DNA from: Eulemur rufifrons
Lineage: Eukaryota; Chordata; Mammalia; Primates; Lemuridae
Assembly (NCBI RefSeq): GCF_041146395.1
Contig: NC_090999.1
Location: 66,097,001 to 66,161,000 of the forward strand
Direction: 5' to 3'
Length of the DNA: 64,000 bases
Shown: positions 15,721-28,522 of the stretch, piece by piece
How positions within the stretch are numbered: the stretch's first letter is position 1
How the letters are laid out: every line of letters begins with the position of its first letter
Program-made: the position numbers and the translations under genes
Notes under the pieces: model-generated
Told to the model about the DNA's origin: nothing
Seen by the model: only the letters and a program-made list of their open reading frames with translations
Databases searched by the model: none

Positions 15721-16064
15721 CAATTAACATGCAAATATGATTTATATATATAAACATATGTAATATATTTCAGTCATTTAATTAGCACCTGGTACAAAAT
15801 TAGTGCTATGTAAGTGTATGCTATTTTATTATTAATTTCATTTTTGTTTAATAAATTACCTATAATTATCCTTTACTAATTTTCTATTGACATTTACTTA
15901 TAAATTATCTTTCAATGGAAGTTTTGAGTTCTCTTTGATCTCAGAGTCAATTAGGAATGTGGTAATTGAAACTTTTTTTTCTGGTATGACTTCATATTAA
16001 ATTTCTACTTTAATTTCTCTAGCTTTGCTTTTTACTACCTGGATGCACATAGTGTTCATTCTTT

Positions 16065-16433
<369 letters not shown>

Positions 16434-16927
16434 TCAGGAGGTGTTGTTGCTCTTTTTTTTTTTTTTTTTACTAATCTGCCTTGTTAGGAAGTCTTTTTGT
16501 TCTAACATTTTAAAATTTTCTTGTATTATTTTTTAATTATTGCTTCTGTCTCATTTTCTTCTGATATGGTCTGGGATACTAATTAATAACAGTGGATTTT
16601 TATTTTTTATTATCCATTTATAACATTCTTTCTCTCATCTTTTATATCTCTGTCCTTTTTCTCTGCATTCTGAAAGAACCTTTTAAATTTATTCTCCACA
16701 TCACTGATTTTATTTTCTGCAGTGTCAAGTCTATCTTTACTGCCTCCATGCTAGATTACAGCTATAATAGTGCATCTTTTGGACTCCTTACTCCTTTTAT
16801 TTTTGCTACCTTTTACCCAAGCAAACTTTTTTCCTAATTTGTAACCTAACCTCATTTCACCTTTTACAGTGTATGTTTTTATAATTTTATTGAGAACATG
16901 AAGCACATGTTTTGTTTCTTTTTCTTT

Positions 16928-18620
16928 TTTTTTATTTCATCTTATTGTTATGGGGGATACAGAATTGCAGGTTACATACGTTGCCCATGTACTGCCTTTC
17001 CCCCCAAGTCAGAGCTCCAGGCATGTCTGTTCCCCAGATAGTGCGCATTGCACCCATCGTGTAGGTATATATCCCTCCCTTCCCCACCCCCCCTTCCCGA
17101 GTCAGCACCTTCAAGCGTTACCATTCCCCAAAGGGTGCGCAATGCACTCATTCGTAGGCATACACTCATCCCCTCCCCCACCCCCCACCTCAGTCTGATA
17201 TCCGATTGGTGTCGTTCCCAGATGTGTATTTAGGTGATGATCAGGGAAACCAATTTTCTGGTGAGTACATGTGATGCTTGTTTTTCCATTCTTGGGATAC
17301 TTCACTTAATATAATGGGTTCCAACTCTCTCCAGGAGAACCATAGAGATGTTGTATCTTCATCATTCCTTATAGCTGAGTAATATTCCATGGTATACATA
17401 TACCACAGTTTACTAATCCAGTCATGTATTGATGGGCATTTGGGTTGTTTCCACATCTTTGCTATTGTGAATTGTGCTGCTATAAACATTTGGGTACATG
17501 TGCCTTTGTTACAGAATGACCTTTTTTCCTTTGGGTATATGCCCAATAATAGGATTGCTGGATCGAATGGCAGGTCTACTTGAATCTGTTTAAGATACCT
17601 CCATAATGCTTTCCACAGGGGTTGCACTAGTTTGCAGTCCCACCAGCAGTGTATGAGTGTTCCTGTCTCTCCATATCCACGCCAACATGTGTTGTTTTGG
17701 GTTTTTATGATAAAGGCCATTCTCACTGGGGTTAAGTGATATCTCATTGTGGTTTTGATTTGCATTTCTCTGATGATTAGGGATGTTGAGCATTTTTTCA
17801 TATGTTTGTTAGCCATTCTTATATCTTCTTTCAAGAAGTTTCTATTCATGTCATTTGCCCACTTTTTGATAGGGTTGTTTGATTTTTTCTTGCTGATTTT
17901 CCTGAGTTCTAAATAGATTCTTGTTATCAGTCCTTTATCTGATGTGTAGTATGCAAATATTTTTTCCCATTCTGTAGGTGGTCTGTTTATTCTTGTGACT
18001 GTTTCTTTGGCTGTACAGAAGCTTTTTAATTTAATCATGTCCCATTCATTTATTTTTGTTGCTGCTGTGATTGCCTTGGGGGTCTTCTTCATAAAATCTT
18101 TACCTAGGCCAATGTCTGTAAGAGTCTTTCCTACATTTTCTTCTAGAATTCTGATTGTATCACGCCTAAGGTTTAAGTCTGTTATCCACCGTGATTTGAT
18201 TTTTGTGAGAGGTGAAAGCTGTGGGTCCTGTTTCAGTCTTCTACAAGTGGCTAACCAATTCTCCCAGCACCATTTATTGAATAAGGATTCTTGTCCCCAG
18301 AGTATATTCTTTCCTGCTTTGTCAAAAATTAGGTGACTATATGAGGATGGTTCTATATTTGGATTTTCTGTTGTGTTCCACTGGTCTGTGTCCCTGTACT
18401 TGTGCCAGTACCAGGCTGTTTTAAGAACCACGGCCTTGTAGTATAGTTTGAGGTCTGGCAAATTAATACCTCCCATTTTGTTTTGTTGCTTAAAATTGCT
18501 TTTGCTATACGGGGTCTTCTCTGGTTCCATACAAAGTGTATAATTATTTTCTTTACATCTGTGAAGAATGATGTTGGTAATTTAATAGGGATTGCATTGA
18601 ATCTGTAGATCACTTTGGGT
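16928..18620 (-). mobile_element. 5'-truncated L1 with doubled 3' UTR module
   Basis: Minus-strand L1: ORF2 end, 3' UTR and A-rich tail (T-rich at 16920-16940). The 3' UTR holds two related units of about 93 bp, 17008-17100 and 17101-17192, each running from GTCAG through a TGCGC(A)..TGCAC core to a C-run (G-run in sense). The L1 at 6.5 kb has a single unit. Truncated at about 18620. No clear target duplication was found. Confidence 0.93.
17241..18530 (-). pseudogene. L1 ORF2 C-terminal fragment, 429 codons open
   Basis: ORF2p nicks target DNA and reverse-transcribes L1 RNA; only the part after the polymerase remains here. Motifs in order: [14 protein letters not shown] (about residues 20-33), RWITDLNL (114-121), [16 protein letters not shown] (161-176), [10 protein letters not shown] (197-206), [16 protein letters not shown] (321-336), [20 protein letters not shown] (349-368) and [12 protein letters not shown] (412-423). 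In the cysteine motif at about 282-299 ([18 protein letters not shown]) the second Cys is Tyr. The first 18 residues are out of frame: the correct upstream frame ([18 protein letters not shown]) is open at 18353-18613, so a small indel lies near 18475-18490. Endonuclease and polymerase are absent, so no activity is expected. Confidence 0.95.
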
Positions 18621-19040
18621 AGCCTGTGTAGTAGGTAACTTTTAAATTGTGCTTTGTTTTTTTCACCCTGAATGTCGTCTTTAGTTTATTATGCCGTAGA
18701 GTATTTTTATAACCCCGTTTCAGTATTTTTCCCCCTGCTTATCATTTTTGCATGAGCAGTGGACTGCCCATGTTTGGTCTTTGTCCACAAACTGAGTAGG
18801 TTAGACTCCAGCCTTCTGTTGTAAAGCTTGACTATAGCTGAATGTCAATCATTTTGTTAGCTCACAGATCCATTTCCCACAGCCTGAGGGGAGGAAGCAG
18901 GAAGATGAATACTCAAGTATACCAGAAGAAGAATGTTGACTATGTGCTATTTGCTCTCCCTTTCCTTATTTAGTGAAACTACTATGCAGGTGTCAGATTT
19001 CTGGGTCCAGATTTCTTTACTGCCTGTTTCTTAGCCTGCT
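18621..19040. other. unassigned spacer between L1 and Alu
   Basis: No repeat family or gene recognised in this spacer of about 420 bp. Confidence 0.5.
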
Positions 19041-19055
19041 TGCCTCATACTTTAT

Positions 19056-19379
19056 TTTTTTTTTGGGGGGGGGGGGGGAGATTTTTTTTTAGACAGGGTT
19101 TTGGCTTTGTCGCCCAGGCTAGGGTGCTGTGATATCAGCCTAACTTGCAGCAACCTCAAACTCCTGGGCTCAAGCCATCTTCCTGCCTCAGCCTCCCGAG
19201 TAGCTGGGAGTACAGGCATGTGCTACCATGCCCGGGTGATTTTTCTATTTTTAGTAAAGACGGGGTCTCACTCTTGCTCAGGCTGGTCTCAAACTCCTGA
19301 CCTCAAGCCATCCTCCTGCCTCCCTGCCTCAGTCTCCCGGAGAGCTAGGATTACAGGTGTGAGCCACCGCGCCCCGTCA
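19056..19379 (-). mobile_element. Alu SINE with a 14-G tract in its tail region
   Basis: Reverse-complement Alu ending GTGAGCCACCGCGCC. Flanks tgcctcatactttat (19041-19055) and tgcctcatgctttat (19380-19394) form a 15-bp target duplication with one mismatch. The tail is unusual: T-run, then 14 G (19065-19078), then AGA and a second T-run. No extra right-arm block. The 119-codon frame at 19101-19460 is Alu-derived. Confidence 0.95.
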
Positions 19380-19953
19380 TGCCTCATGCTTTATACAGTT
19401 TGCAGTGGTGAACGACTTCCTTCCCAGCTGCAATCTTACTGCGTGGTATATCCTCTGTGAGAATTCAGAGACTTCAAGAAATATTCCTTTCAAATGCTCA
19501 TGATCAGTCTCAGCAAACTGAAGCCACAAGAGTGTGTTTGCTCTCTGCTGTCTTGGAGCCTCCAGCTATTACTATTAGATCTTGTCCCTCCAAATAAGAG
19601 ACTGTGTACTGGAGAACTTGAGTGTTGTTCCTAGGTGACTGATTTTATGTATTTGCTTTTTGTCTGATCTACTTTATTTATAGCTGAAATTCCTCTAAGT
19701 TTCTGTTTTGTAGATGGTATCTCCATGGTTTCTAAATCTGAAGGTGATTTTCTCTTGTCTTTTATAACCCTTTCAACATTTCAGTGGAAATCTGAGAATA
19801 GGGAATGTGAAGCACATTTCCAGTCCTTTTTTAACATTATCCTGTTGACTTCACCATAAAAGATGGTCAAAGAATAGCTAATAACTGAACAAAGAATGAA
19901 CATCATTTTGAGCTTAAGGGATAGTAATTGTTTTATGTGACTTTTATATTATT

Positions 19954-20290
19954 CTTTTTTTTTTTTTTTTTTTTGAGACAGAGTCTCACTCTGTTGCCCA
20001 GGCTAGAGTGCCATGATGTCAGCCTAGCTCACAGCAGCCTCAAATTCCTGGGCTTAAGCAATCCTCCTGCCTCAGCCTCCCAAGTAGCTGGGACTACAAG
20101 CATGCACCACCACGCCCAGTTAATTTTTTCTATATATTTTTAGTTGTCCAGCTAATTTCTTTCTATTTTTTTTAGTGGAGACAGGGTCTCGCTCTTGCTC
20201 AGGTTGGTCTCGAACTCCTGACCTCAAACAATCCACCTGCCTCGGCCTCCCAAGTGCTAGGATTACAGGCGTGAGCCACTGTGCCTGGCC
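19954..20290 (-). mobile_element. Alu SINE, strepsirrhine type with extra right-arm block
   Basis: Reverse-complement Alu ending GTGAGCCACTGTGCCTGGCC. The right arm carries the TTGTCCAGCTAATTTCTTTC block. Flanks tatattatt (19945-19953) and tatattatt (20291-20299) match. Confidence 0.95.
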
Positions 20291-20299
20291 TATATTATT

Positions 20300-21221
20300 A
20301 TTGCATATGTTGAAATCTTTGAGGTTTCTTTATATTTCTTTTTCAGATACTTCAAATGGGAATAAGGATAGTTAGGTTCTCATGGGAAAAAATTGGGACT
20401 ACTCTAGAAATAAGTTCAAATGTTTATAAGTAATAAATAAGATATGGTTTCTACCCTCCTCAAAGAACTTCACATTATAATAATATGATGATTATGGGCA
20501 GCAACTGCTTTTTTTTTCTTTTATGGGTCAAACATCAGAATGGTTTGTTAAAAATGGAAGTACTCAGGATAGTTAAATGCCTTTTTTTTTCTGGCAATGG
20601 AAGTCTTGTTTATTTGAGCAAATCAATGAAGGAATTATTTTACCAGGGACACTTATAAGAGATTGAGAGAATGTTTGTCTCACTAATCCTGGGTAATGGA
20701 GGAAGAATTTCCTCTTTTCTATGGTTTCTAGACTTTATGGAGTCAGAAAAGTCAAATTTGACAGAATTTACATTTTCTTTTAACTTTTTCTGGTAAATAC
20801 ATATGATTTTTCATTTTATTAATAACTGGCACTCATGTGCAATGACATATTTATTTTAAGTACTGCTATATTCCTATCCATGTAGTAAAAGACAAAATAG
20901 AGCTTCAGTTTCTGGAGAAAAGACATTTTATTTTTGAGCTTTCTAAATGCTAGTCAATGCACGTCCCTAATAGAAAATATTTTGCTCACTGGAAATAGAG
21001 ATATGAATCCTTCAGATACTGGCATATGGGTTTTATCAAATGTAGTGGGCATCTATGGATTTGCTGCCCAGCCTCATTTAACCTTTCTTTTGGTAAAATT
21101 ACCCTAACTTTTACCTAATGTGTCTTGTGTTGATCATATGAGGTATTCCCTTACCCAGTGCATGGGCACATGACTCAAGCTAGACTGATGAGACTTTGTT
21201 TTTTTCCTGAGAATTATTTAC
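20300..21221. other. unassigned non-coding stretch
   Basis: AT-rich, with no recognised repeat, gene or RNA. Confidence 0.6.
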
Positions 21222-21325
21222 CTTTTAAAGCTGTTGTAAGGATTAAGTGATTTAATACATGCAAAGTATTTAGAAACATTACTGGCACAGGGTAAGCAGC
21301 ACATAAGTATGAGCTTTTATTATTC
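21222..21325 (+). repeat. MIR SINE 3' half
   Basis: Order GCTGTTGTAAGGATTAAGTG, TTTAATACATGCAAAGTATT, ACTGGCACAGGGTAAGCAGC matches the 3' half of MIR. Confidence 0.75.
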
Positions 21326-21835
21326 TTAAACAGAGTGACATAAGATTAGAAGGTGGTTAAAGTTGGAATATTCTGACCACACTGCCTTAAGACACTTCCT
21401 TAGTTTCTCTACCTTGATCCCCAGAGAAGCCTAGTTTCTGTCCTTCCCAAATGATTATAAAGCATTTCCTTCAGTTCTACGAGCTATCCGGTATCCTTCC
21501 AATAAATGACACAACTTTCTGTTTCTTGCAATCCTGGGATCTTGATGGAAAAAGAGAAGCTCTTAGGAAAGTTCCAAATATTGAGATTGAGCAATAAATA
21601 TTCCAAAAAATTTAAAATTATTTATATTTTACTTTATAATGTGTTTTCTTATTCCTTTTGAATATAGCTGTATTGTTCTGGGAAATTATGTCAAGCAAAA
21701 TAATAAAACCATAGTAGGATTCTCTGACAAAGAAAAACTTGAAACATGAAGTTATGGAAATATTAATAAATAGCTGTGTTCACCGTAGCATTAATTTTCA
21801 AAGAAAACATCATCATCATCACCAAAAGTGTGTGT

Positions 21836-22000
21836 CAGACACTGTGTTTGGAGATTCACAGATATTATTTCTAATCTTTATAGTAAGTCTGCAAATAGTA
21901 TTTACTCAATTTATAGATGAGAAAGCTAAATGTTTGAGGTTTATTCATTAGTTATCAGCTAACTAGAATTCTAGCACAGTTCTGCTCTCTGCAAAGCCTG
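21836..22000 (-). repeat. MIR SINE
   Basis: Reverse-complement MIR: ATTATTTCTAATCTTTATAG, then CAATTTATAGATGAGAAAGC, then a weak match on to TTCTAGCACAGTTCTGCTCT. Diverged. Confidence 0.6.
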
Positions 22001-23349
22001 TACTCTTTCTATATTGACACACTCTAGATTTCTTAAATTGTGAAATTCTTTCTGTTTCTAGGCTTGGGATGTTAAGTTAAAAATTTTAAGTGATATTTGT
22101 TTATTCTTTCATTAAATATTTATTGAATGACTATGTGGGTAATTAAGGTATTCATCAATGTGTGTAAATATAGCCTGGAAGCATATGTTTTAAGAAGTGG
22201 GGATGGCAAAGAGCATGCAGAACAAAGAACTTTTGTAGATTATTTAAATTGAATCTAAAACATGTCTACTAGTCAAAGGCAATGATAATAACTATCCTTC
22301 ATTTTAGTCCAGGTAATCCACTCATAATTCATTTAAACAGACTACAGAAAAAATCATATTTTCTTTTTGTTCCCCAACCCCAGTGTGTCCTATTCATCTA
22401 ACACTTTCACATTATGGTGTGTTTAGGAACCTTTCTAAGTTCTAGGGAATTTTAGTTCACTTGATTTTAGGGCCTTGCTATGCAGCAAGTGTACAAAGGT
22501 TGTCATTTGCTAAAGAAAAACTAGAGAGAGTCCCAAATATACCAAGACTGCTGTTAAGGTTATAGACACACCTGTATAGGGCCGGAGATGAATAACTACA
22601 ATGCCACCCTCAAAGAAGCTAGAGTATAATGATCGCACAAAAACTTTTGTAGCATCTATAGTCAAAGGTGACAACCACTTTATCCTTAATTTTTGTAGCA
22701 CTCATAATAGGGCTCTCTTGCAGAAGAATGAAGAAAACTAAAAATTTTAATGTTTTCCCTTCCCTCAATCTTGCACTATATACTCCCCCTGTTCAGCAAT
22801 AGAAGCGAAGAGGTTAAACAAGTTGCCCCCTTGACAGCAGAGTTTACTCAGTTTGCACAGAAGAAATTTTCTGTGTGCTCAGGGATATCAATGTTTGCTT
22901 TTCATGTAATGGAAAAAAACCACAAAGATAATGAGTAGACACTGGCAGCTGAAATACCAAAAAAGTGTAACTAGTCTTTCATTCTACCCATGCAGGAAGG
23001 TTCTGCATATTCAAATTCTTTACTAATGATTGTTTTTCTTTCAACACTTGGTCTATGTGAGCTTATATTTGGAAAATCTGTGCAATTGGGAGGACTTAGG
23101 GCCAGGTTATTGTTTGTTGTTCTGTCGTAATCTCTCTTTGTACTCTTTAGGGTGCTCGCTATGAGACTGACTGGTCTTATATAGGAGAATGCGAACTCTG
23201 TGGAGAACCACGCTCAATGTGACTATACCCCAGAAGCAGCACCAACTGCCCTTTGGACTGGGTGGGCAGGTGACTATAGATCCCTTAAGGTAGAGGCAGC
23301 TGAACTGAGAAGCCCAAGCACTCAGAGAACCTCCCCATACCATAGCATC
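22001..23349. other. unassigned stretch, possible L2 scrap
   Basis: TCTTTCATTAAATATTTATTG near 22107 looks like the reverse complement of an L2 end but does not extend. The rest, including about 22490-22730 with several TTTGTAGCA words, matches no family I know. No gene is supported. Confidence 0.45.
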
Positions 23350-23515
23350 GCAGGTCAATGGTTCCAAACATGGTGGAAGTTTAAAGAATGGGTCCCAGGG
23401 TCCCAGGGTCCCAGCAGATATTCCAAACTAGCATATCCATGGGTGGATCCTGGAAACCTTTCTTCTTAACAGGTGATTCTGAGGATCAGCTAGGATTCTG
23501 AGCCACCCTTCTAAG
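23350..23515. mobile_element. degenerate hAT element, MER5/MER20 type
   Basis: Left end TCAATGGTTCCAAAC and right part ACAGGTGATTCTGAGGATCA then GATTCTGAGCCACC resemble the two ends of MER5/MER20 elements. Inside, an 8-mer gggtccca is repeated three times in tandem (23390-23413), a local expansion. Family choice uncertain. Confidence 0.4.
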
Positions 23516-26344
23516 TCTTTTGTGAAGAAGGAGCAACCCTCCTTTCTCATTCCACTGACACAATTGCTAGTTTTCAGGGTACGTGAACTGGTACCATTGT
23601 GTTCTTGAAGAGTAAGAAGAACTTTGGGAAAAATTTTTTAGTACATGTACCTTTCTGAAGACTCCTCCTTCCCCCCAGTTCACCAGCTTCACTCCCCAGT
23701 AACCCGAATTTGACATACTTCATCCACTTTCACATTTTGTAGCTTGGCTTTGCCCTGTCCAAATCTTAGGTGGCTAGATAAATGACCATGTACCTTAAAG
23801 ATAAATATTGAAGTATGAAAATTTTAGTAATTCATGGAGGCTCTAGAAAATGGAATTTTACTTACTGAAGTGTCAAACCTTTAGAAAAAATTATTATAAC
23901 TCCACTGTTTTCATAAGCAAGTGTTTATATTGCTGTCACCAAGCATTTGTATTTTTCTTGATGATTCAGAAATCTCATTATAAATATGGTTTATTTTACT
24001 ATGTTGTGCAATATATTAAGGAAGTTATTAAGATCTTTTCTAAAATCATTTATATGTTGTGTTGCTGTTATTGGTTTTGGTTTGCCTATGTGGTGCCATT
24101 AATTCTCTCTTCCTTGAGGATCAGCTGTCTTTGTACCACTGTCAGTATGTGTGACTAGGCTGTGCACATTCCTTCATTTTTCTGTTTCTAATCTTCGTGG
24201 CCTGTGTTAGCACATAGCTAAACTGTTTAGAACGACAGCTTGATTAGACAGAGCTGGATTCTGGGCAAAGGTCTGGCAATCTCTCCCGAGAGTAACGATT
24301 CTAGCTTTGGGATATGAATGTCATGATGTGTATTCTGGCTGCCCGGAAGGTTTTGTTTACTTGTTTACTGGTACATGGCTGTGTTTCAGTGGACTCTGAG
24401 TTGTTGGAGTGGTTGGTTCTGAGTAGCTGAGGAGTCTATGTTAATAGCACCAAACTTGGGGTGGCATTTGTCCAGGTGTGTCAGCATATTCAGGTACAAC
24501 ATGCTCAAACTGGAGAGGAAAGAGGCACTGCCCAGCCAGAGTGGGAGTAAGCACAAGTCAGAACATTGATTTTTCTTTCCCTCTTGGGATATCAGCAGTG
24601 CTGGGTCCTGGTTGCAGCAGGAAAGGGACTTGACTTTTTCCTCCTTCCTGTCATTTTATTTCTCCCCCAGAAAATCACTTGGCAGCTGTCAAAGCCACAC
24701 AAACTTGTCGCCTGCTTGGTAGCTTAGAAAAACGCAACCCTTTTTTCTATGTGCTGATAATCAGAGCAAAGAAAAGCATCTGCAGGGTTACCTTATGGAA
24801 GCAAAGAAAACCTAATTAATGCCCAATCTCCAAAGAAAGCCACCACCCTTCTGGCTACTGTCCCAGGGAAGGCGTTTGGAGTCACAGAGCAGCCCTGTGC
24901 TGAGGTGCACGACTTGGGTACAAGAGGAAGAACATTCCTGGCTTGCAGGCTCAGTCCTCAGTAGTCTCTTAGGAGGGACAGGAAGGGCCACTGCTTACTG
25001 GGGGTATATTCAGTCCAGCAAGTTATAGATCTGTATACCTCTGAGGTCAGTGAAAAGGCCTTTCTACTGGCTTTCTGCTTTTTGCCATTAACATCATAAA
25101 TACATCTGCCAAAACTGATAGCCATCGCCAAGTACTCTTGGCCTCCCTTTATTTATCTCTACAAATCTTCCTGTTTTCCTTCCTTCCCCCAACCTTTCCC
25201 CCTTCCTTGTCCTTTTTGGACCCTTTCTGAAAGTGTATTTCAATTAGAGCACTTGATACACATTGGCTGAGTGTGCAGAGAGGCAAAACTGTTTTAATGA
25301 TCCATCGGGCTTTCAGTCTGCAGGCGGCACAGTTCAAGCTAAGCTAAATGAGATAGTATCCATGGTGAGACGGGTGGAATGTGTCAGGCTTTTGTGCCAA
25401 CGGGAGATGAAACGCATGCCATGTATTTGGGCATGTTTGAAGGCAGTGATTTCTAAGTTCTGATCCTGAATTTATCATTACTAATCAGCTTGCAAGAAAG
25501 ACTAAGAATATGTAAGAACAAGTGGCAAAACAGGAGAAAGCTCCAAAAAAAACTTAAAACTAAAACCAGATAGAAATGAATTAGAGTGAAGAGATGTTTA
25601 ATAATTAATGCTTAATTTGTTTATTGTAATGTCAGCAACTGTTTTGATAAAATAATCAAGCAGTTATTTCAGCTTTTAAGGAACAGATTTTAAATCCTAA
25701 GGAGACCATAGATAATAATTCAGAATGAAATAATTATAATGTGCCAACTTTTACATATTCATATTCTTGTATTAGCAAAGTTCTAAGAGACAAGTTTGGA
25801 TCCTTTGCAAAAGAGATGTTTTGTTTTTTGAATGTTAAGTCAATATATGGCCTTTTAAATTTTGCTGTCAGATTTGTTATGAGAAATTATTGCCTGTTAA
25901 CATTTTGAAGATTTTTTTAATCTGTGAGCCTGCCTCTGCTCATTCATTGGTAGGAGAAAGCTTGGACTCCTATAGGGGCTCCTCTGTCTCATAAGACTAA
26001 TTCTAGCTGTTTGTGGAGAAAGGCTGGCCTATAATCCCTTCCCAGTTTATCCAGGGACTAAATATTGACCTTTGTCACATAGCTGCCATATGCCATTTTA
26101 ACTTGTATTATTTCAGATTTGTTTTTCATGGGTGATATTTAGAGACAGGAATAAAATTACATTGAACATGAAAGAAGAAAATATTGGTGAAGAAATATTC
26201 AAAATACACAGGACATCTGCCTTTATACTTTACAGTTTGATTTTATAGTACATTAATTTAATTGTAACTTTATTATGATCTGTAGGTGGATATGCCTTTT
26301 TGAAAGCAGGTATACAACAGTCGTGGAGAATATAATATGATCAT
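23516..26344. other. repeat-poor stretch with enhancer-like patches
   Basis: No repeat family or gene is recognised over about 2.8 kb. Two patches look less random: 24660-24830 (TTGGCAGCTGTCAAAG, GATAATCAGAGCAAAGAAAA, CCTAATTAATG) and 25240-25440. Such TAATTA, GATA and TCF/SOX-like words are common in conserved enhancers, but nothing in a single sequence proves constraint. Open frames of about 60-100 codons here show no domain. Confidence 0.4.
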
Positions 26345-26575
26345 TAAGGGATTCTGGAGTTTGATTGCTGAGTTCCAATTTAGGCATCACCCTTAGTTAT
26401 GTAATCTTGAAAAATTATTGAAACTCTCTGTCCCTTGTTTTTCTCCTTTTACAAAGAAAATAACAATACTACTTTTCTCATAGGATTATTGCAAAATTAC
26501 AGATAATCAATTTAAAGCATGCTGTAGCTTAGTGCCTGGCACATGGTAAAGATGCAATAAGTGTCTATAACAAGT
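26345..26575 (+). repeat. MIR SINE, near full length
   Basis: Order GGATTCTGGAGTTTGATTGC, TTAGTTATGTAATCTTG, TTACAAAGAAAATAACAATA, CTCATAGGATTATTGC, TTAGTGCCTGGCACATGGTA, GCAATAAGTGTCTAT follows MIR from core to 3' end. Confidence 0.8.
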
Positions 26576-27254
26576 GCTCAGCTGCAAACGAACCCACCAT
26601 TTCTGCATAAATTCTGACAAACTGCAGACACTTCCAAAACTAACTGAAAAGTGAGTTGTCTTTGCAAGAGGCCTACAAGCAATGTAAAGTTAGCGAAATT
26701 AAACACAATAAACAAAGCAAAGCAATAAAATCCACACATCACAGGCACTCGATAAATATTTGCTGTATCAAAGAGAATTGGATGTTAGGCATTAGGAGCT
26801 CATAGAGTCATAGACTTTCTGTGTTGGGTGTGGAAATTTAAGTAAATGTCACCACTGCCAAGTGCCCCATTCAGTGTTTTAATCCCCTCTACCATGTTTC
26901 CATGGGGCAGACAGCCATCCTATGCTTGTATCCTTCCAGTGATGACAAGCTATCCATGACAAGCCCATTCTGACTATTGGAAAGGTATCTTAGGTTGGGC
27001 TGACATCTGCTCCTCTTGCTTCCACCATCCTTCCTGGTTTGGCTTCTGTGACTCTCCATATGTCGGTGGCTTATGTATTTGAATATAGCTATTCTCCATT
27101 TCCTTCACTTCCCAAACATAAATTCTCAGCTCCTTCAACCTTTTTCAAATGACATGATTTCAAGTCCTCTTATGTTGTGATTGATGCACTTTGGAACTGA
27201 ACTTATTTCAGCTAGAAATTTTATTTAGCTACAAGAACTAGGGACCACCAAACT
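26576..27254. other. unassigned non-coding stretch
   Basis: No recognised repeat or gene. Confidence 0.55.
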
Positions 27255-27500
27255 AACAACTTAAAAAAGAAAGGGGTTTATTTTTCTCTCATATAAAAGA
27301 AATCCTAGAGTAGACAGGCCAGAGCCAACACAGCACATTCATCAGGGACCCAGGACCTTTCAGATTTCCTCTCTGCCACCTTGAAGGTGTAATTCTCATA
27401 CCCAGCTTCTGAAGGTGACCATTGTAGCTACAGCCATTGTGTTCCCATTGCAGGTGGGAAAAATAGGACAAAAAAAACAGGATTTTTCTCTGAACTAATT
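27255..27500 (-). repeat. ancient interspersed repeat fragment
   Basis: AAAGGGGTTTATTTTTCTCTC, CATCAGGGACCCAGGACCTT and the following CTCTGCCACCTT are, from memory, the reverse-strand form of the repeat also seen at 1.7-2.1 kb. Family not named. Confidence 0.45.
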
Positions 27501-28205
27501 TAGGGTGAGAGACAAAACCTTGGAAACAACATGTATAGATATCATGACCTTCCAATTGCTTTGAGGAAATGTTCATGTGCTCACCTACTCCCATCACCTT
27601 CTCTGAAGCACCAAACTACAATATATTTTCTCTTCTTCTAGTATGTCTTAGTGATATTACTTCAGTGACTTTATGTTGTCACTCATTTCAGAAACAAAAT
27701 AGGAACAGAAACAATAAAGAGCTTAATCTAAAGATTGAAATAATTCAAAAAGAGCAGGAACAGAAACTAAATTTCCCACCCATTCTCCTCTGGCCTTTAA
27801 TTTTCTTTCCTTCCAGTAGCTTTTATTTCTCTCTCCTAACTGATGCTAATAGGTTATTGCAACTTAGGTCTGTCTTTGCCACATTCTCGTCTTATTTAAT
27901 CCCAACCTCCGTGTCTACACTTTAAATAGCAATTTCTATATTCAAGAATAATTTATTACTCACCTCTTGAGCGTGAAAGCTGGCCATGTATGTACATTTT
28001 CTTAAAATTCGCTTTGAATTTTGCTCCTGGGACAGTGGTTGAAATCTTGCCCAGAGTTACTCTGTTAGCTACAAAAGTAGTCATTGATTGATGTATAACA
28101 GGAGAAGAGTTTCTGATGTCAGGAATATTTTATTTTAGTTTGAGAGCAGATGAGAATTGAGGGTATTCTGTTTTGTTTTTACTTCTGTCTTTATGAATTC
28201 TCCAT
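27501..28205. other. unassigned non-coding stretch
   Basis: A 118-codon frame (27569-27925) follows a pyrimidine tract ending in TAG, but has no domain and no initiation context worth noting. Nothing else is recognised. Confidence 0.5.
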
Positions 28206-28221
28206 TAAAACAGTATTTTCT

Positions 28222-28515
28222 TTTCTTTTCTTTGAGACAAGGTCTCACTCTGTCACCTGGGCTAGAGTGCAGTGGTGTCATCATAGCTCACTGCAACCTT
28301 AAACTCCTGGAATCAAACAATCCTCCTGCTTCAGTCTTCTAGGTAGCTGGGACTACAGGGGTGTGCCACCCTCCCCCCCAGCTAATTTTTCTAATATTTT
28401 TTGTAGAGACAGGGTCTCACTCTTGCTCAGGCTTGTCTCAATCTCCTGACCTCAAGCGACCTTCCTCAGCCCCCAAAGTGCTAGGATTACAGGTGTGAGC
28501 CACGGCACCTGGCCC
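28222..28515 (-). mobile_element. Alu SINE, older layout
   Basis: Reverse-complement Alu from TTTGAGACAAGGTCTCACTC to GTGAGCCACGGCACCTGGCC. The T-tail is eroded to CTTTTCTTTTCTTT. Single GCTAATTTTTCTAATATTTT in the right arm. A short repeat taaaaca flanks it (28206-28212 and 28516-28522). Confidence 0.95.
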
Positions 28516-28522
28516 TAAAACA

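Noticed and set aside
17995..18336. 113-codon plus-strand frame
   Set aside because: Antisense shadow of L1 ORF2; the same shadow appears at 7440-7736 in the other L1.
19101..19460. 119-codon frame across an Alu
   Set aside because: Translated Alu followed by flanking DNA; no independent evidence.
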